The position numbers and the translations under genes are program-made. Under the pieces are notes generated by a model. The model was given only the letters and a program-made list of their open reading frames with translations, had not been told where the DNA came from and did not search any database. Shown piece after piece: positions 23,048 to 34,770 of a stretch of DNA of 64,000 bases; within the stretch, counting starts at the first letter, position 1; each line of letters starts with the position of its first letter. The DNA lies in the NCBI GenBank assembly GCA_014529385.2, contig CM043960.1:117746043-117810042 (forward strand), in the 5' to 3' direction. The DNA is from Adiantum capillus-veneris. Taxonomy: Eukaryota; Streptophyta; Polypodiopsida; Polypodiales; Pteridaceae.

Positions 23048-24730
23048 CTAGGTTTTTCCATAATGGAGTTGAAACAACATTTCCGGTGTTAAAGGTAGAT
23101 GATATTTTTTTAAACGACACCCACTAATCCAGTTCGTCATTTCTTTTCCATCTAGTGTCGACAGTTTTACTGCTCCGCTGGACGATATTTCTTGGATCAA
23201 ATAAGGCCCCATTCCCCTTTTCTTTAGCTTTTTGGCATGCTGTTTAAGGGTGTATACTAAGACATAATCGCCCGTTTTAAAGTCCTTGCTCTTGACATGT
23301 TTGTCAAAAAACTCTTTCTGTTGTCTTTTTTTTGCATATATGGCCGCTACAGCATTGAGTCGTAACTCATCTAATTTTTCAAGGTCCTCTAACCGTTCTG
23401 AAAGTTCATGCCCTATCCAGTCCAATTGTGTGGCTACCCTTAGTGTGGGGATCAAAAATTCAATAGACAATATTGCATTTAACCCATATACCATATTAAA
23501 TGGTGTAGCATTGAGTGTTGTTTTATATGCAACTTGATAAGCCCACAATGCCGAATAGAGCATCTGATCCCAATCTGTTCTTGTTTCACTAACCAGTTTC
23601 GTAAGAACTGTGCACAATATTTTGTTGGTCGCTTCCGCTTGTCCATTGGCTTGTGGATGATAGGGTGCAGATTTGCGATGAATTACCATAAACTCATTTA
23701 AGAGATGTTGGATAACTTCATTTACAAAGTGTGTCCCTCTATCACTCACCAGCTCGATTGGAAGGCCATAACGTGTAAACACATATTCATATAAGAATTG
23801 TGCCGTGGTTCTAGCGTCTTCTTTCGTTGTGGCTTTTGCTTCCACCCATTTGGTCATGTAATCCGTGGCCACTATGATATATTGTGCTTGTGAATGATAC
23901 GCTGGTGGAGTGATAGGACCAACAAAGTCCAATCCCCATTTAGCGAATGCTCGAGCACTCATCATTGGTCTTAAAGGCATTTCGTCTCTTTTAACTGGTA
24001 CCTTAGTGCGTTGACATTCATCACATCTTTTCACGAATTTTACTGCATCTTGAATCATGGTCGGCCACCATATACCTGCAACCATAATGATTTTTACGGT
24101 TCTCTCTGCTGAAAAATGACCTCCTGCTATGCCTGCATGAGCTTGTTCCAATAATGGAAAGTAGTCATTTTCATGAGGAACTAACCTCAGCTGGTCATCA
24201 GTTCCTCTTTTATACAATTGGTCACTAATTAGGATATACCTATTCGCTTCGATTTGTAAAGCCTTTTTTCTGGCTTTGGACCAATCTCCTAGCAGCTCCT
24301 TATTAGTCAAATATTCCACAATAGCATGACTCCATGCGGGTGCTACTGTCACTTGGTATAATGTGGCATAATCCACAGTGGTATTGGATGTGCAAAAGTC
24401 GCATTTCTTGATGTAATTAGCTACATCGCCTGCCATTCCTAGCCAATACACTCCAAGTCTTCTTAATTGTTCATACATCATTTGATTTCCTCTATGGAAT
24501 CCCCATGTTTGTGTATGGGCCTCCTCTAGATACGCTTCGTACTCCTCTGGGCCTATACACAACCTTAGAATCCCATCGTTTCCATGATGGTACATTCTTC
24601 CCACAAGCATTGTGTAATTTCGTGCTTGTCTAATGTCTTCCACCGTGTGTTTGTCGTCAAGATTCATTCCATATGTCAGCAACGGAATAATTTGCTCTGA
24701 CCATTTCGGTACCATCTCTATATTAAACAA
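23048..24730 (-). pseudogene. Element B integrase with duplicated H2C2 module
   Basis: A 560-codon open stretch in the polyprotein frame. Residues are numbered from 24730. First zinc module: H72, H79, C110, C113 (HTQTWGFH...CDFC). Second: H198, H205, C236, C239 (HAGIAGGH...CDEC). Every ligand is displaced by exactly 126 residues. Catalytic core: D268 (GLDFVGP), D330 (VSDRGTHF), E366 (NGQAEATNK), giving DX35E. A basic C-terminal region (KSKDFKTGDYVLVYTLK, RRMGPYLI-like, LKKYHLPLT) follows. Integrase inserts element DNA into the chromosome. The open stretch is intact, but it is preceded by TAA at 24731-24733 and ended by TAG. Confidence 0.93.
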
Positions 24731-26290
24731 TTATGAGTCTGGGAGATCATCATCTACTCTGGTAGCTTTTTCGCCATGTAGTAATCGAGAAAGGTGGTCT
24801 GCTCTTTGATGAGTTTTTCCTCTCTTAACTACTACCGTAAAATCAAACTCCAGCAACACAATGAACCATCTTACAATTCGTCCAGTGTTACAAGGTTTGT
24901 TTACTAAGTACAAGAGTGCCTGATGATCCACAAAGAATGTGAATTTGTTCGCGAGTAAGTAATGCCGAAATTTCTTTACCGCATATATCATACCCAATCC
25001 TTCTCTTTCAGTGGTAGTATAATTCTTTTCTGCACTGTTGAGTTGTCTACTAACATAACTGATTGGAAAATCCGTCTTACCCTCATCTGGTTGTGCTAAT
25101 ATACAGCCTATTGCAAATGCCAAAGCATCTACATGTACATGGAAGATCTTTGACTAATCTGGTGCTTTTAGAACTGGTGCAGATACTAGTGCATCTTTTA
25201 GTTTGTGGAATGACTCCTCACATTCATTTGTCCAAATGAAGAGCGTGATTAGACTATACAAGGGTTTTGCTATTACAGCGTACATGTAGATAAAACCTCT
25301 GTAGTATCCACAATGTCCCATAAATGATTGTACCTCTCGTATAGTGTTTGGTCTTAGCAATTCTATGATCACCTTTACCTTGTCTTCATCAGTGGTAATT
25401 CCATTAGCCGACACTATGTGGCCTAAGATTTTACCTTGTTGTACCATGAATACACATTTTTCTGGGTCGAGGCAAATCCTATACGTTCTGCATTTTTCGA
25501 ATACCTTTCTTAGATGATCTATATGGTCTTCTCTCAATAGAGAATAGACACACAAGTCGTCCATGTAAATATCCAAGAATTTTCGCAAGTATTATTTAAA
25601 AGCGTGTTTCATTAATCTCTGAAATGTGGTTGGAGCATTGGTCAAGCCAAATGGCATTACCCTAAATGCATATATGCTCCATTCTATTGCAAATGCTGTT
25701 TTGTATTGATCTTCTAGTTTGACCCCCAATTGGTCATAACCAGAGAATCCGTCCATAAAGCTATAGGCTTGCTTGCCTGCTACTCGTTCTAGGACATGTT
25801 CAGTGATAGGAAGAGGGTAGTTGTCCCTTATTGTTGCTGTGTTTACCTTCTTGAGATTCACACACACTCGTAATTTCCCGTTTTTCTTGGGTACCACCAC
25901 TATCGAGGACACCCAATCCGTGTGTTCTATCTCATAAATAAATTCAGCCTCCATAAGTTTGTCTATCTCCTCTTTTATCCTTTTGGCGAATGTCTCATTA
26001 TACGTGTATGGACGTTGTTTGCTTGGCTTTGCATCAGACTTCAGAGGGATTGAATGTTCACAAATGTTAGGATCCACTCCCTTCAAATCTTTGTACGACC
26101 ATGCAGATACATCTCGAAATTCCTTAAGTGTTTTGATCAGTAAGTCCTCTTCTTCTCGACCTAGATCTGTGGCAATGTAAGCAGGTCGAGGATTTTCTCC
26201 TGGCTCTGCTAAGTCTATTTTCTTGGCGTTCTCTAGCCCATCGTAGGACTCGTTTGATTTAGGCTCCCTCATTGGTTGTTGAACCACCAA
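24731..26290 (-). pseudogene. Element B reverse transcriptase and RNase H
   Basis: Motifs in order: PKKNGKLRVCVNLKKVN, DGFSGYDQLGVKLEDQYKTAF, MPFGLTNAPTTFQRLMKHAF, then a TAA at 25592-25594 and the active site IYMDDLCVYS. Next come the connection (SFMGHCGYYRGFI), a TAG at 25154-25156 standing where gypsy elements usually have Trp, and RNase H (FHVHVDALAFAIGCILAQ, TTTEREGLGMIYAV, FVDHQALLYL, RADHLSRLL). It ends at TAA 24731-24733. All parts lie in one frame. Reverse transcription occurs in virus-like particles in the cytoplasm. Confidence 0.94.
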
Positions 26291-28384
26291 TATTCTTTCC
26301 TAAATGGTGTATTTACAATAGTGAGGAGGTACATCTATCTTTTTACTCCCATCACTAGCGTTCGTTCCATCGCTACTTTCCATTTCAGTTGTCCATACAT
26401 TTTTAATTTTTTGTTTCAACTCGTTGTATCTCGTTTTCCGTTCAATTTTCGTCATAATTGGACTACCACAGACATTCAGTTTTTCTGTTGCAACTCTTTT
26501 TTTTGCTTTGCTGGTTTTCTTAGGTTTCAATAGTCTGGACTTAAATCCAGAGTCTTCAACAATCTTAAGAAATATTCCTGACACTTTATCCTTAGAACAA
26601 TCAACTGCATGAATGTTCATAAGGAAATGTGTCTTACCCTTAAACTCCGGCATGGGTTTCAGCCTGGTTGGTGGACTGATATGGTGTCGTTTACTCTTGT
26701 ATCTTTTTTGGCGTCTCTCACTTTGGTTTGGGAAGTTGTAGAAGACGTCATTGTCTTGATCTGGATTGTCGTCTCCCTCCGTATTTTCCGACTTCTCATC
26801 ATCCGCGTTATCCTTGTTTTCACTTTGATCAGAAGAATCATAAAATTATTCTCCCTCCTGCTTGATTTCTTTAGTGGGGATGTCCACATAGCCCACTATC
26901 TTAATCTCAAGTTTCGTTTCTGTTTTATTGATCCTCATATTCTCAGTATCTCCATCGTTCTCGTCCTCCTCCACAATTTTGCTCAACATGTAGTATGGTA
27001 TGATATCATAGCCATTCTCATCACAAAATTTGGTGGGAGTGACTTCATTGACGCATACATCCAATGTAGCCAAAATTTGAGACCATTCTAGGGGTTCGAG
27101 CTTCTCTTCCGAAAAAGGTTCTCGTAGATATGCATCATCTTCCAAGACCCTCTCTAGTGTCCTTTCATTCTGGTCAAATTCACTACATTGAGATGCCCCG
27201 CACATCCATATCTCGTTTTTCTTACAAAGCCACGATGAGACTTATGATCCACTAATGGTGGCTGAGTCAAATTCTTCCACTGGGGTTCTCGTGACATCAT
27301 GGTAGCTATGATTTTTCATGTTTACGCATGTAGTAGTTTCAACATGTCTTAGATACAAATAATCATACCCCCAGTCCTGCACCATTTTGAGTTGCCCCAT
27401 GAACGGCCTACCAAGGATAATTTCATAGTTGTTCTTCTTGCCGAAATCTACTATGGCAAAGGTATGTTCGTACTCTATGCCACAGGAAGATACCACAATT
27501 GCCTCAAGCAATCCTATAGGCCTTTCTATGTGCCCATCCACCAGTTGCAATTTCATTCTAGTTGTTCGTATTGCTGGTTTTCCCCATTTTTCCCATAGCA
27601 TTTTGGTCGCAATGGAAATGCCAGCTCCACTATCAAGTATTGCCTTAGTCTCTATGCCGTTATACTCAACTGGTGGGGTTGTGTTGCCGTATTCACCTTC
27701 ACAATACTCTCCTACCTTGTTGAGTGGCACTGGTCTAGTGTTGACTTTCTTCGGTTCTGTGTCATTAAGCTCGGTTTCGAAGAACTTAAGAGGTCTCCTT
27801 ATGCCAAATTTTTCAAGACATTTGCCCACTTCCGTCCACATGCTTGGACTAATTTTTAACAATTCTGCCAATGTGATTGTACACTTGACCGGAGTGGTCA
27901 ACAAGCCTGTCAGGATTTTTGTGTCCAATTGATTTGACCCGCCTATTCTCTGAGGAGGTACTCTTAGAATTTCTGATCTTGCCTCATAGTTCCCCATATA
28001 TGATGGCAAAGTTCTGAGTGATTCTGGTCTGCTATCTTCGGATGCAACTGAACCATTATCCCCTTGAAATGATTTAACGTCTAAATCCCATGGAGGCTTA
28101 TTCAAGTTCAGCTCCGAGAAAGGCACCGACTCGATTGTTTTTGTCTCATATTTTTCTTGAGCTTTTTGCACCGTTTCCCATAGCTCTTCAGGCCAATTTT
28201 CTTCCACAATAGGGGAATATGGTGGAAAATCTTTCAGTGATTCATCAGTGCTATTAGGTACGTCTTTTGCATCCTCTATATCCGGCAAGGATTTAACGTT
28301 TTCTATTTTGTCGGGTATCCTTTGTTCGGTTTTGTGAGGTGTTTCATTGTTTGGTGGTTTGATTACTCTATCTCCCGCTTCCAT
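26291..28384 (-). pseudogene. Element B protease and protease-RT spacer
   Basis: Retropepsin core AILDSGAGISIATKMLW (DSGA near 27635), followed by IGLLEAIVVSSCGIEYEHTF and NYEIILGRPFMGQLKMV, which supplies the second conserved protease motif (ILGRPF). Before it is a long Pro/Glu-rich region and a conserved stretch that may be the end of Gag. After it comes an acidic spacer rich in Asp/Glu/Asn. In-frame stops: TAA 27242-27244, TAA 26846-26848, TAG 26300-26302; no frameshift through the spacer when read codon by codon. Confidence 0.88.
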
Positions 28385-29491
28385 AGGTGGAGGCTACAAT
28401 AAAGCTTGTGCAGTTTCAATCAGCTGTTTGCACATCTCTAGTCTCTGTTTTTCTATCTCTGGATATGGATATGTCATCCACCTTTGCTCTAGAGTCTGTA
28501 TGTTCTTCAATCTTGCTTCATATGCTTGCAAGATTGCATCTAAGGGTTCATTGATCTTATCTACCAATACCGACCCTCCTGAGCTTGCACTTCTTTGTCT
28601 CTCCGTTGATTTAAAAGAGTCGGACTCTCTTTGCTGTTTAAGTTGCTCTCGAGCTATCGTTAGCTCAGCTTCTACATCTTTTTGTTTTCGCTCACGTCTA
28701 GCTTTCATTTTTGCTCTTCGTTCTTTCCAAGGATTATCACGACTGATGCTAGACTTGTCAGTCTTGATTTCTTCTTGATTTTCATCATTACTCTTGGGCT
28801 GATTGTCATTTTTCCTTGCTTGGGTTCTTGTCAAGACCTTAACAGGAATCGGAGTTTCGTTTTCTGACCCTCCACTGGAAGGTAGCGCTCCCAGCATATT
28901 CAAGGTAGTTTTTGCTCCTTTGCTCGGGTTTTTAGGGCAATCAGGGATCAAGTGAGTAATTCCACACTCGGTGCAATATGTGTTGACCCTAATGATTTCG
29001 TCATGAGGGCAGTCCCTCAGCCAATGGTCTCCACCACACTTGTAGCATGGTCCTTTAGGCTATTGAGGTGCTCCTGGAGCTCCTCTTTGTTGGTGTGCAA
29101 TTATTTGCCCGCTCATGCCTCTGTTGGCTATGAACAATAGTGTTCTTTCGTCCAGGCTATATCGTCCTTCCCTCGCTGCCTGTGCAGCAGTTGGTGGTCC
29201 TGTATTTCCTATCATGCTCCATGGTTCTGGTGTAAAGGGTTCTTCCGGTGGATAATAGACAGACTTCGCCGCATATCCATTAGGCTCGTCGTAGTATGCA
29301 TGCATAGGTACCAAAGCCTTCTCATCCGACTCAGTTACTGTGGGTGTGTATCTTATGCCGACTGGTCATAATCCTGGTAGGGGTGGTTGTTGGCCCAACA
29401 CTGGTTGTGGTATTTCTACACCTACATGTCCTGGTAGGTTGCCTGTTTGATATCTAGGCATCGGTGGGACTTGAGGGGATGTCGCTTGAGC
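28385..29491 (-). pseudogene. Element B Gag C-terminal part: two zinc knuckles and basic region
   Basis: Continues the gag frame after the TAA at 29492-29494. Two zinc knuckles of CX2CX3HX4C form, CYKCGGDHWLRDC and CTECGITHLIPDC, lie close together at about 29055-28930. They are followed by a Lys/Arg/Glu-rich stretch with likely coiled coil (WKERRAKMKARRERKQKDVE). Zinc knuckles bind the packaged RNA. Stops in frame: TGA 29366-29368, TAG 29060-29062, TAG 28394-28396. The upstream part is Pro/Tyr-rich. Confidence 0.88.
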
Positions 29492-31543
29492 TTACGGAGC
29501 ATATGGTCGTTCTCTCACATATCCCTTGTTATAATAACACTCCTCCGTCCCATGGTTTGTCCATTTTTGTTCAATCGCACACCATTTTGGTTGTTTAGCT
29601 TGTGGTTTGGAATACAAGTTAATATTTTTAAGCACTTCCTCTACAAGCTGCTCTTGGCTTACCGCTACTTCTCCTTTCAGTGTTGTCTTAGCAGAATTGC
29701 TTCCGCTTTGTGGCAAGGAAGAATCATTGTCAAGATCCTTGAACTCACCCTCTTTGTAGACCTCATAATTGTCCACAAGGTATAGAGCTTCCTTGGTTAA
29801 ATCATTCAACGTCGTGCTCCTTTTCATATGTAAGTCCTTTTGAAGATCTGCATTCCTTGGTCCTTGGATAAATATAAGCATAAGTCTGGACTGAGTTGGC
29901 GGTTCTTCCACGGGGCAAAACTTAACATATCTTTTTAATCGGAGGGCTGCCTTTTGCACAGACTCTCCATCTTTCTGTTTGACTTCATGGATTTGTGAGA
30001 CTGTATTATGAGCTATTCCCCTTTGTGAGAATTCCTCGATAAACTCGTCAAACACTTCCTCCATCGACTCAAAGTCTCTTCGCTCCACTGATTCAAACCA
30101 TGTAGCAGCATCATCCTCTAAGGTTAAACCAAATCCTGCAAATTGGGTAGGAAAGTCTAACACCTCTTTAGCTCTAATTACACGCACAATGGCTGCTACA
30201 TGATCTCTCGGATCCCTGCTTCCCATATATTTCTTGTTTACCCATTTTTGCACTTGAGAAGGTCTAATTCTACGATGGTCTACAAATCTCATCATGGGAT
30301 CTCCCCGTCCTAGTCGATATACCTCCTCTGGTCTTCTGTAGTGGTCAGGTTCCTCTCCCAATGGTGCTCCTAATCCATAATTTCTAACGGTTCTCGTGAG
30401 AGATGGTTCATCTCTCCGAACTCGTTCTCGGGGTGTTCTTCCAGGCTCAGTTGACCCCTGAGTCTTTGGCTTACTCTCTCCTTGATACTGTGCATAGAGT
30501 GGTGGTTCTTGTAAATCCCTTAACCCTCGTGCGGTTTGATAACCCTCTCGGGTTCGGTCTTGTTCTAATGTAGCACTCTGTCGATGCCATGCCTGCAATG
30601 ATGGCTGAGTAGCTGGTTGGTCCTGGTAGTTGGACGTCGGTTGTCGGGTAGAATGTGAGGTAGCGTCATACTCTTCTGAAAAGGGATTTGTCGACTTGCT
30701 AGGGGTGTAGGTGGCGCTTGGTACTTCGTCGGGGCCATAGGTCGATGCTCCCAGAACTGTTGCCTTTTCAACCTCTTCTGGGAGAATACGTTTGTATTCT
30801 CGCCCGTATCTGTCAACAAAAACAATATCCTTCCCCATAGCAGATTCATAAGAAAATAAGTAAAGAACCTTGTCTTTGCTTAATTCGTTTGGGTAGGGTT
30901 CCTTGCATCGAAAGTAAGAGACTATTCCTTCGCTTTCATGCTTGTAAATCCCTACATTCTCATTATAGGTTGGGACCGTGGTTGTTTTCTTATCATACAT
31001 AAAAAGCGCTCCAGGTCGATCAATGTTAGGAGGCGGTTCTTGGGTTTCTGAAACCATTTTCCCTTTTGCCATGTTATCCCCATATCTGTTGTAAGCCTCA
31101 GGGTTACTCACTATCAGATAGTGGTTTCCCTTTTCGTCTCGGAATCTGTCTCCATCATCATAGACTCGAATTATCTCTAGTCTCTGAGCCAGTCTTTCTT
31201 CAATACAAATACACTTGCGTCCCCGATAGTCAGAATAAACTAAGGCTCCCCTCGAGTTAGTTCCTTCCAAGAAGATTATAGTGAACTTGGTTTTGTTTAA
31301 AGGATGTAGGGAGGTGCTCCCCCCTGGCATTGGTCCTTCACCGTTGAAACCTCTTGGCTGTTGACTCCCCATCATGAAGAAGGACTTTTCCGATGAAGTT
31401 TCAGTATCACTAACTTCTTCAATGATTGGTGCTAATGGGTCTAGTCTCGTCTGAGTTACACTCTCTTCGGTGGACGTGGTGCTTACTTGACTTTTGACAC
31501 TTTTAGCTCCCGACTTAACAAAGGCTCCTGACCTTAAATACAT
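29492..31543 (-). pseudogene. Element B Gag, main part
   Basis: A 683-codon open stretch starting MYLRSGAF at 31543. A short segment with FVDRYGREYK (about residues 235-250) is shared with element D. The middle is Pro/Gln/Thr-rich. A retrotransposon Gag domain lies at roughly residues 440-620 (FGLTLEDDAATWFESV, EFSQRGIAHNTVSQI, ALRLKRYVKFCP). The protein forms the virus-like particle. The start was chosen as the first ATG of the long frame downstream of the leader. It ends at TAA 29492-29494, from where the same frame continues into the zinc knuckles. Confidence 0.92.
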
Positions 31544-33186
31544 AAGAATGAAAGTTGGGTTGCAAACTTAAGGCTTACCAAGACTCCTTCTTCTTGTGTG
31601 GCTTTGTGATGATCTCCTTCTGGGATCTACACAAGGATGGTTAGTCTGTTCACAAGGGTTTTCCCTGAATTACCAAAAAATATTTCTAGTATATATAGCA
31701 GCCACTTAGCCAGTCTTCTGGTGGTCCAATTTCAAATATGAAATGATGGTTGGGATCTATATAGAGAGTATGTCCTAGCAGTATAGTCACAAATTGCAAA
31801 AAGTGTCTGAATCACTACTTTCTTAGTCTATCGCGATAGACTGACAATTTGCTCAACACAAGTCAATTCAAAATTGTGACTTTACCCTTGAGTTCCAGTT
31901 ACCCTCTATAGCCTATCCCTCAAGTTTTATGAAGTTTGGACACTTGGGTTGGGTTTCGGTCCCCTTTTAGTATTTCAGTCAGAGCTTGATTCTCTATCTG
32001 AACCTCAGATTGACCTTCAGTGATCTAAATGGCTTGAATTTTGGTGTGTCTACTATATAGGCCCTGATAAAGCTCTCCCTAGGGGAATTTTGAAAGAAAA
32101 TTTCCCCAGCAGCAGTTTCCTTGGTCTAACGTGATAGACTTGACACTTTCTCCATTTTTAGCATTTTTCTCAAGTTTTCTCCACAGTTGGTTCAACCTCC
32201 CCTTGTGTAGTGCATTGACCAATTTTGGCACTGTTTCGACATTTTGTCAAAGACTTCTTGCCCTTGTCTCTGAATTCAGACTCTAAACACCAGTTTTGAA
32301 GTTTTGTGGTCAAAATGGTGTTCAAATTCACTCAATTTTTGTGAGTACCCTTGTATTGATGTGTTAAACGTGTGGTATAAAGGTTTTTTCCTTGTTGCTA
32401 GTCAATCACCACCTTCATCAGTCTATCGTGATAAACCAGGCAGAGAGCAATGAGGATTTAATTTTTTGTCTGTTTTTGCATATTCTTGTTCCCTGTGCCC
32501 ATATAAGTCTATCCCCCAAGTTTTATGAAGTTTGGACTTATTTTGACCTTAAACTCAAGTACTTCACAAATTCCACTTTTCTCTGACAATTCACAACTCC
32601 ATTGCACTTGAAGTGATGCAAATTTGATGACACTTCATCTTAAACTTGTGAACATCAGTCGCACCTCATGACACAGTCAGTTTACCGTAGGCTAATGGTT
32701 ATATCTCTTCTTGGCCTCTTTAGGTTCACTTAGTGTTTCCTTATGACAATCACCTATTTCTTTTTTGTTGGTTTTGGTCGCAGTTTTTATGTTTTCTCGA
32801 GTGTTGGATCATAAATTTCAATGTCGACTCTTTTCACCCCCTTCAAGGGTATATGGGGTGGGTTTTGCTTTCAAGGCAAGCAAACAGCCTTATTGTTTCT
32901 TCTTTTTGTTTGTTTTTTGCGTTTTTATAGCGTTTTTCTACTCTATTTCTTCACAAGTATAACAAGCATTCAAAACCAAAAACCATAACTCCACATTATC
33001 CTACTTAACTAAATCTAACTAATCGCAGACCCTCGGCAAGACACAGGCTTCCTGGCTATCCACTAGACCTCAGGATACTCTATCCTAGATCTTGTTCTAA
33101 AAGTTTAAGCTCTCTCTAGTAAAAACTAAAGTAAGCGTTCGAACCATCACACAAGTGACGTAGATCTCCCTACTTAAGGTCTTCTG
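31544..33186 (-). other. Element B 5' leader with palindromes
   Basis: About 1.6 kb of non-coding leader between primer site and gag. Palindrome copies lie at 31825-31842 (perfect AGTCTATCGCGATAGACT), 32123-32140 and 32420-32437 (both degenerate), 298 and 297 bases apart. The phrase AGTTTTATGAAGTTTGGAC recurs near 31923 and 32518, showing that the leader is built from diverged tandem units of about 295 bp. Confidence 0.82.
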
Positions 33187-33204
33187 TCCCCGGCAACGGC
33201 GCCA
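33187..33204 (-). promoter_or_regulatory. Primer-binding site of B (tRNA-Asp type)
   Basis: The minus strand reads TGGCGCCGTTGCCGGGGA one base after the LTR end. This is complementary to the 3' end of plant tRNA-Asp as known for Athila/Tat-type elements. Confidence 0.92.
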
Positions 33205-33205
33205 A

Positions 33206-33624
33206 TGTTTTAGGGTAAAACTACTCCCCTGTTCATACTCACGAGCACGACACAGACAACATACTTATCATCTGATGACATGACTAACCCGTAGGTGCAC
33301 GTAGGCAATCTTGTTAGCTTGTCAGGCTGAGACCAATCTACACATACGCACTTTTATGATGCATCAATCACTAACCCTGGTAGAATGCGACCCACTCTAT
33401 CCCTAAACACTCACAACACCGTTTACAATTTCAATGAACTCGGAATCACATCAAACTTACTAGGCACCATCCTCTCACTAGGATATACTTACCTATAAGT
33501 CTAATCTCACCAGATTTGAACCCTAGTTATCTCGAATACAGTCGCGATAGACTAACAGGTCATAATCCAAAAGTGGGCAAAACTTAAGTTTATGAGTATC
33601 TATGTGTAGCTAATCTCTTTCTCA
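33206..33624 (-). repeat. Element B 5' LTR, truncated
   Basis: Matches the last 419 bases of the 976-bp 3' LTR, including palindrome 33540-33553. Its first about 557 bases, with the promoter, are missing. The break falls in CTTTCTCATTCC, where A's gag and B's LTR share about 13 bases. B therefore lacks its promoter copy at the 5' end. Confidence 0.9.
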
Positions 33625-34186
33625 TTCCCTCTATCTCTTCAGGAGAGAGTTTATTTTGGCCTTTATAAAATCCCTTCTTCTTGGCTTTGTTGTTGTTAGC
33701 GTTGCCTTTGCGAGACTTTTGGATGTTGTCCTTCCCCTTAGGCTCATTACCGTCCTTGTTTTCCATGGGCCTAAGATTTCTCTTAGCCCCTTGTTGGAAG
33801 TTGATTCTTGAAGCCACCATGGTATGGTGTATGACCGCAGATATGGTGTGTGGCCTTTGGGAGTTAACATATTTTGCCATATCCTCAAATAAACCCGCCC
33901 AAAATTGTTGTTTTTGCTCTCCAAAATCCATTTTATTGTAGACAATGGCTTTGAGATGTAAATCCCAAAACTTGTTTATATATTTGTGAACACATTTGTA
34001 TAGGGAGAGAGCTTCAAGCTTTTCCATTCAATGAGTACTTTGTCTTTGGCATCAGTAGCCAAAAACCGCTTCATGATGGAAGCTCTTAAAGCTTTCCATG
34101 TTCGTGGAGCTTCACCGTTTTCTCCTAGGCCAGACCACCATTTCCTGGCAGACTTTTGAAAATGCATAGCTACATGACAAAGCTTA
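33625..34186 (-). pseudogene. Element A Gag, C-terminal half of capsid region
   Basis: The minus-strand frame starts CHVAMHFQKSARKWWSGL, the hallmark of the retrotransposon Gag domain, continues through TWKALRASIMKRFL and KLSPYTNVF, and after a short shift reaches a Lys/Asn-rich stretch ending LSPEEIEGMRKR. In this family that motif normally precedes the zinc knuckle. It is cut there by element B. The upstream half lies beyond element E at 44021-44875. Confidence 0.9.
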
Positions 34187-34760
34187 TGTAAGGTCTCTAC
34201 TTTCAAATTTCACACAAGTTCTATTACGCAATTGATTTATTTCCATCACTCATTATTTAAGATATTCAAGTTCAAATTATGAATCGTAGGTTGAGAAAAC
34301 CTAGAATTTAAAATTTACGCTACAAAATTCTGACATGTTTAGCTATATGAATCACTAACTAACTTATTGCAAGACTTATTTACTGATTGTAGAATTTTCT
34401 TTTACTACTGTAAAGTTAATATAAGACTATAAAGTTTAACTTAAAAATGTAAAATAAATTATCATTAAGGAAATAAATAAAATAATTATAAAGACAAAAG
34501 AATACATAGGGATGACAAATGAAGGCACATGGATCACATAGGAGGGGACAAAGTGGGACACACTATCACATGGAAAGGAGTGGCCTTATTTTTTGATGAT
34601 AATGACAAAGTGGTCAAGCTCATGGGTACCACAAGGGTACCAAAAACGCGGAAATGATTTTTGAAAAAAAAATAAAAAATAAAAAAATAATTTTTTATTA
34701 AAAAATTTTAAAAAATAATTTTTTTTTTGGAAAAAAAAAAGTTGGACGTTTTTATTTCTG

Positions 34761-34770
34761 CTATAAATAG
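34761..34770 (+). promoter_or_regulatory. TATA box of E (5' LTR)
   Basis: CTATAAATAG in GC-flanked context, at the same place as 41873-41882 in the 3' LTR. Transcription should start about 30 bases downstream. Confidence 0.75.

Larger units (their letters stand above)
14535..33624 (-). mobile_element. Element B: giant Tat/Athila-like Ty3/gypsy retrotransposon
   Basis: About 19.1 kb on the minus strand: truncated 5' LTR 33206-33624, tRNA-Asp primer site 33187-33204, leader 31544-33186, polyprotein frame 31543-21665, spacer 21664-18925, extra ORF 18924-15610, polypurine tract 15511-15525 and full 3' LTR 14535-15510. The order gag-PR-RT-RH-IN is Ty3/gypsy. The tRNA-Asp primer and the IN motif HPQANGQAEATNK are typical of the Tat/Athila side. 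No target duplication can be seen because the right end is deleted. Confidence 0.93.

Noticed and set aside
15610..31543. Reassigned TAG/TAA codons or RNA editing to make B's proteins
   Set aside because: Nuclear plant genes use the standard code. TAA and TGA occur too, and A and C show the same pattern, so mutational decay of silenced elements is simpler. No cDNA is available to show editing.
33187..33204. tRNA-Asp gene fragments at the primer sites (also 53482 and 57432)
   Set aside because: Only the 18 bases complementary to the tRNA 3' end are present, adjoining LTRs; no cloverleaf.
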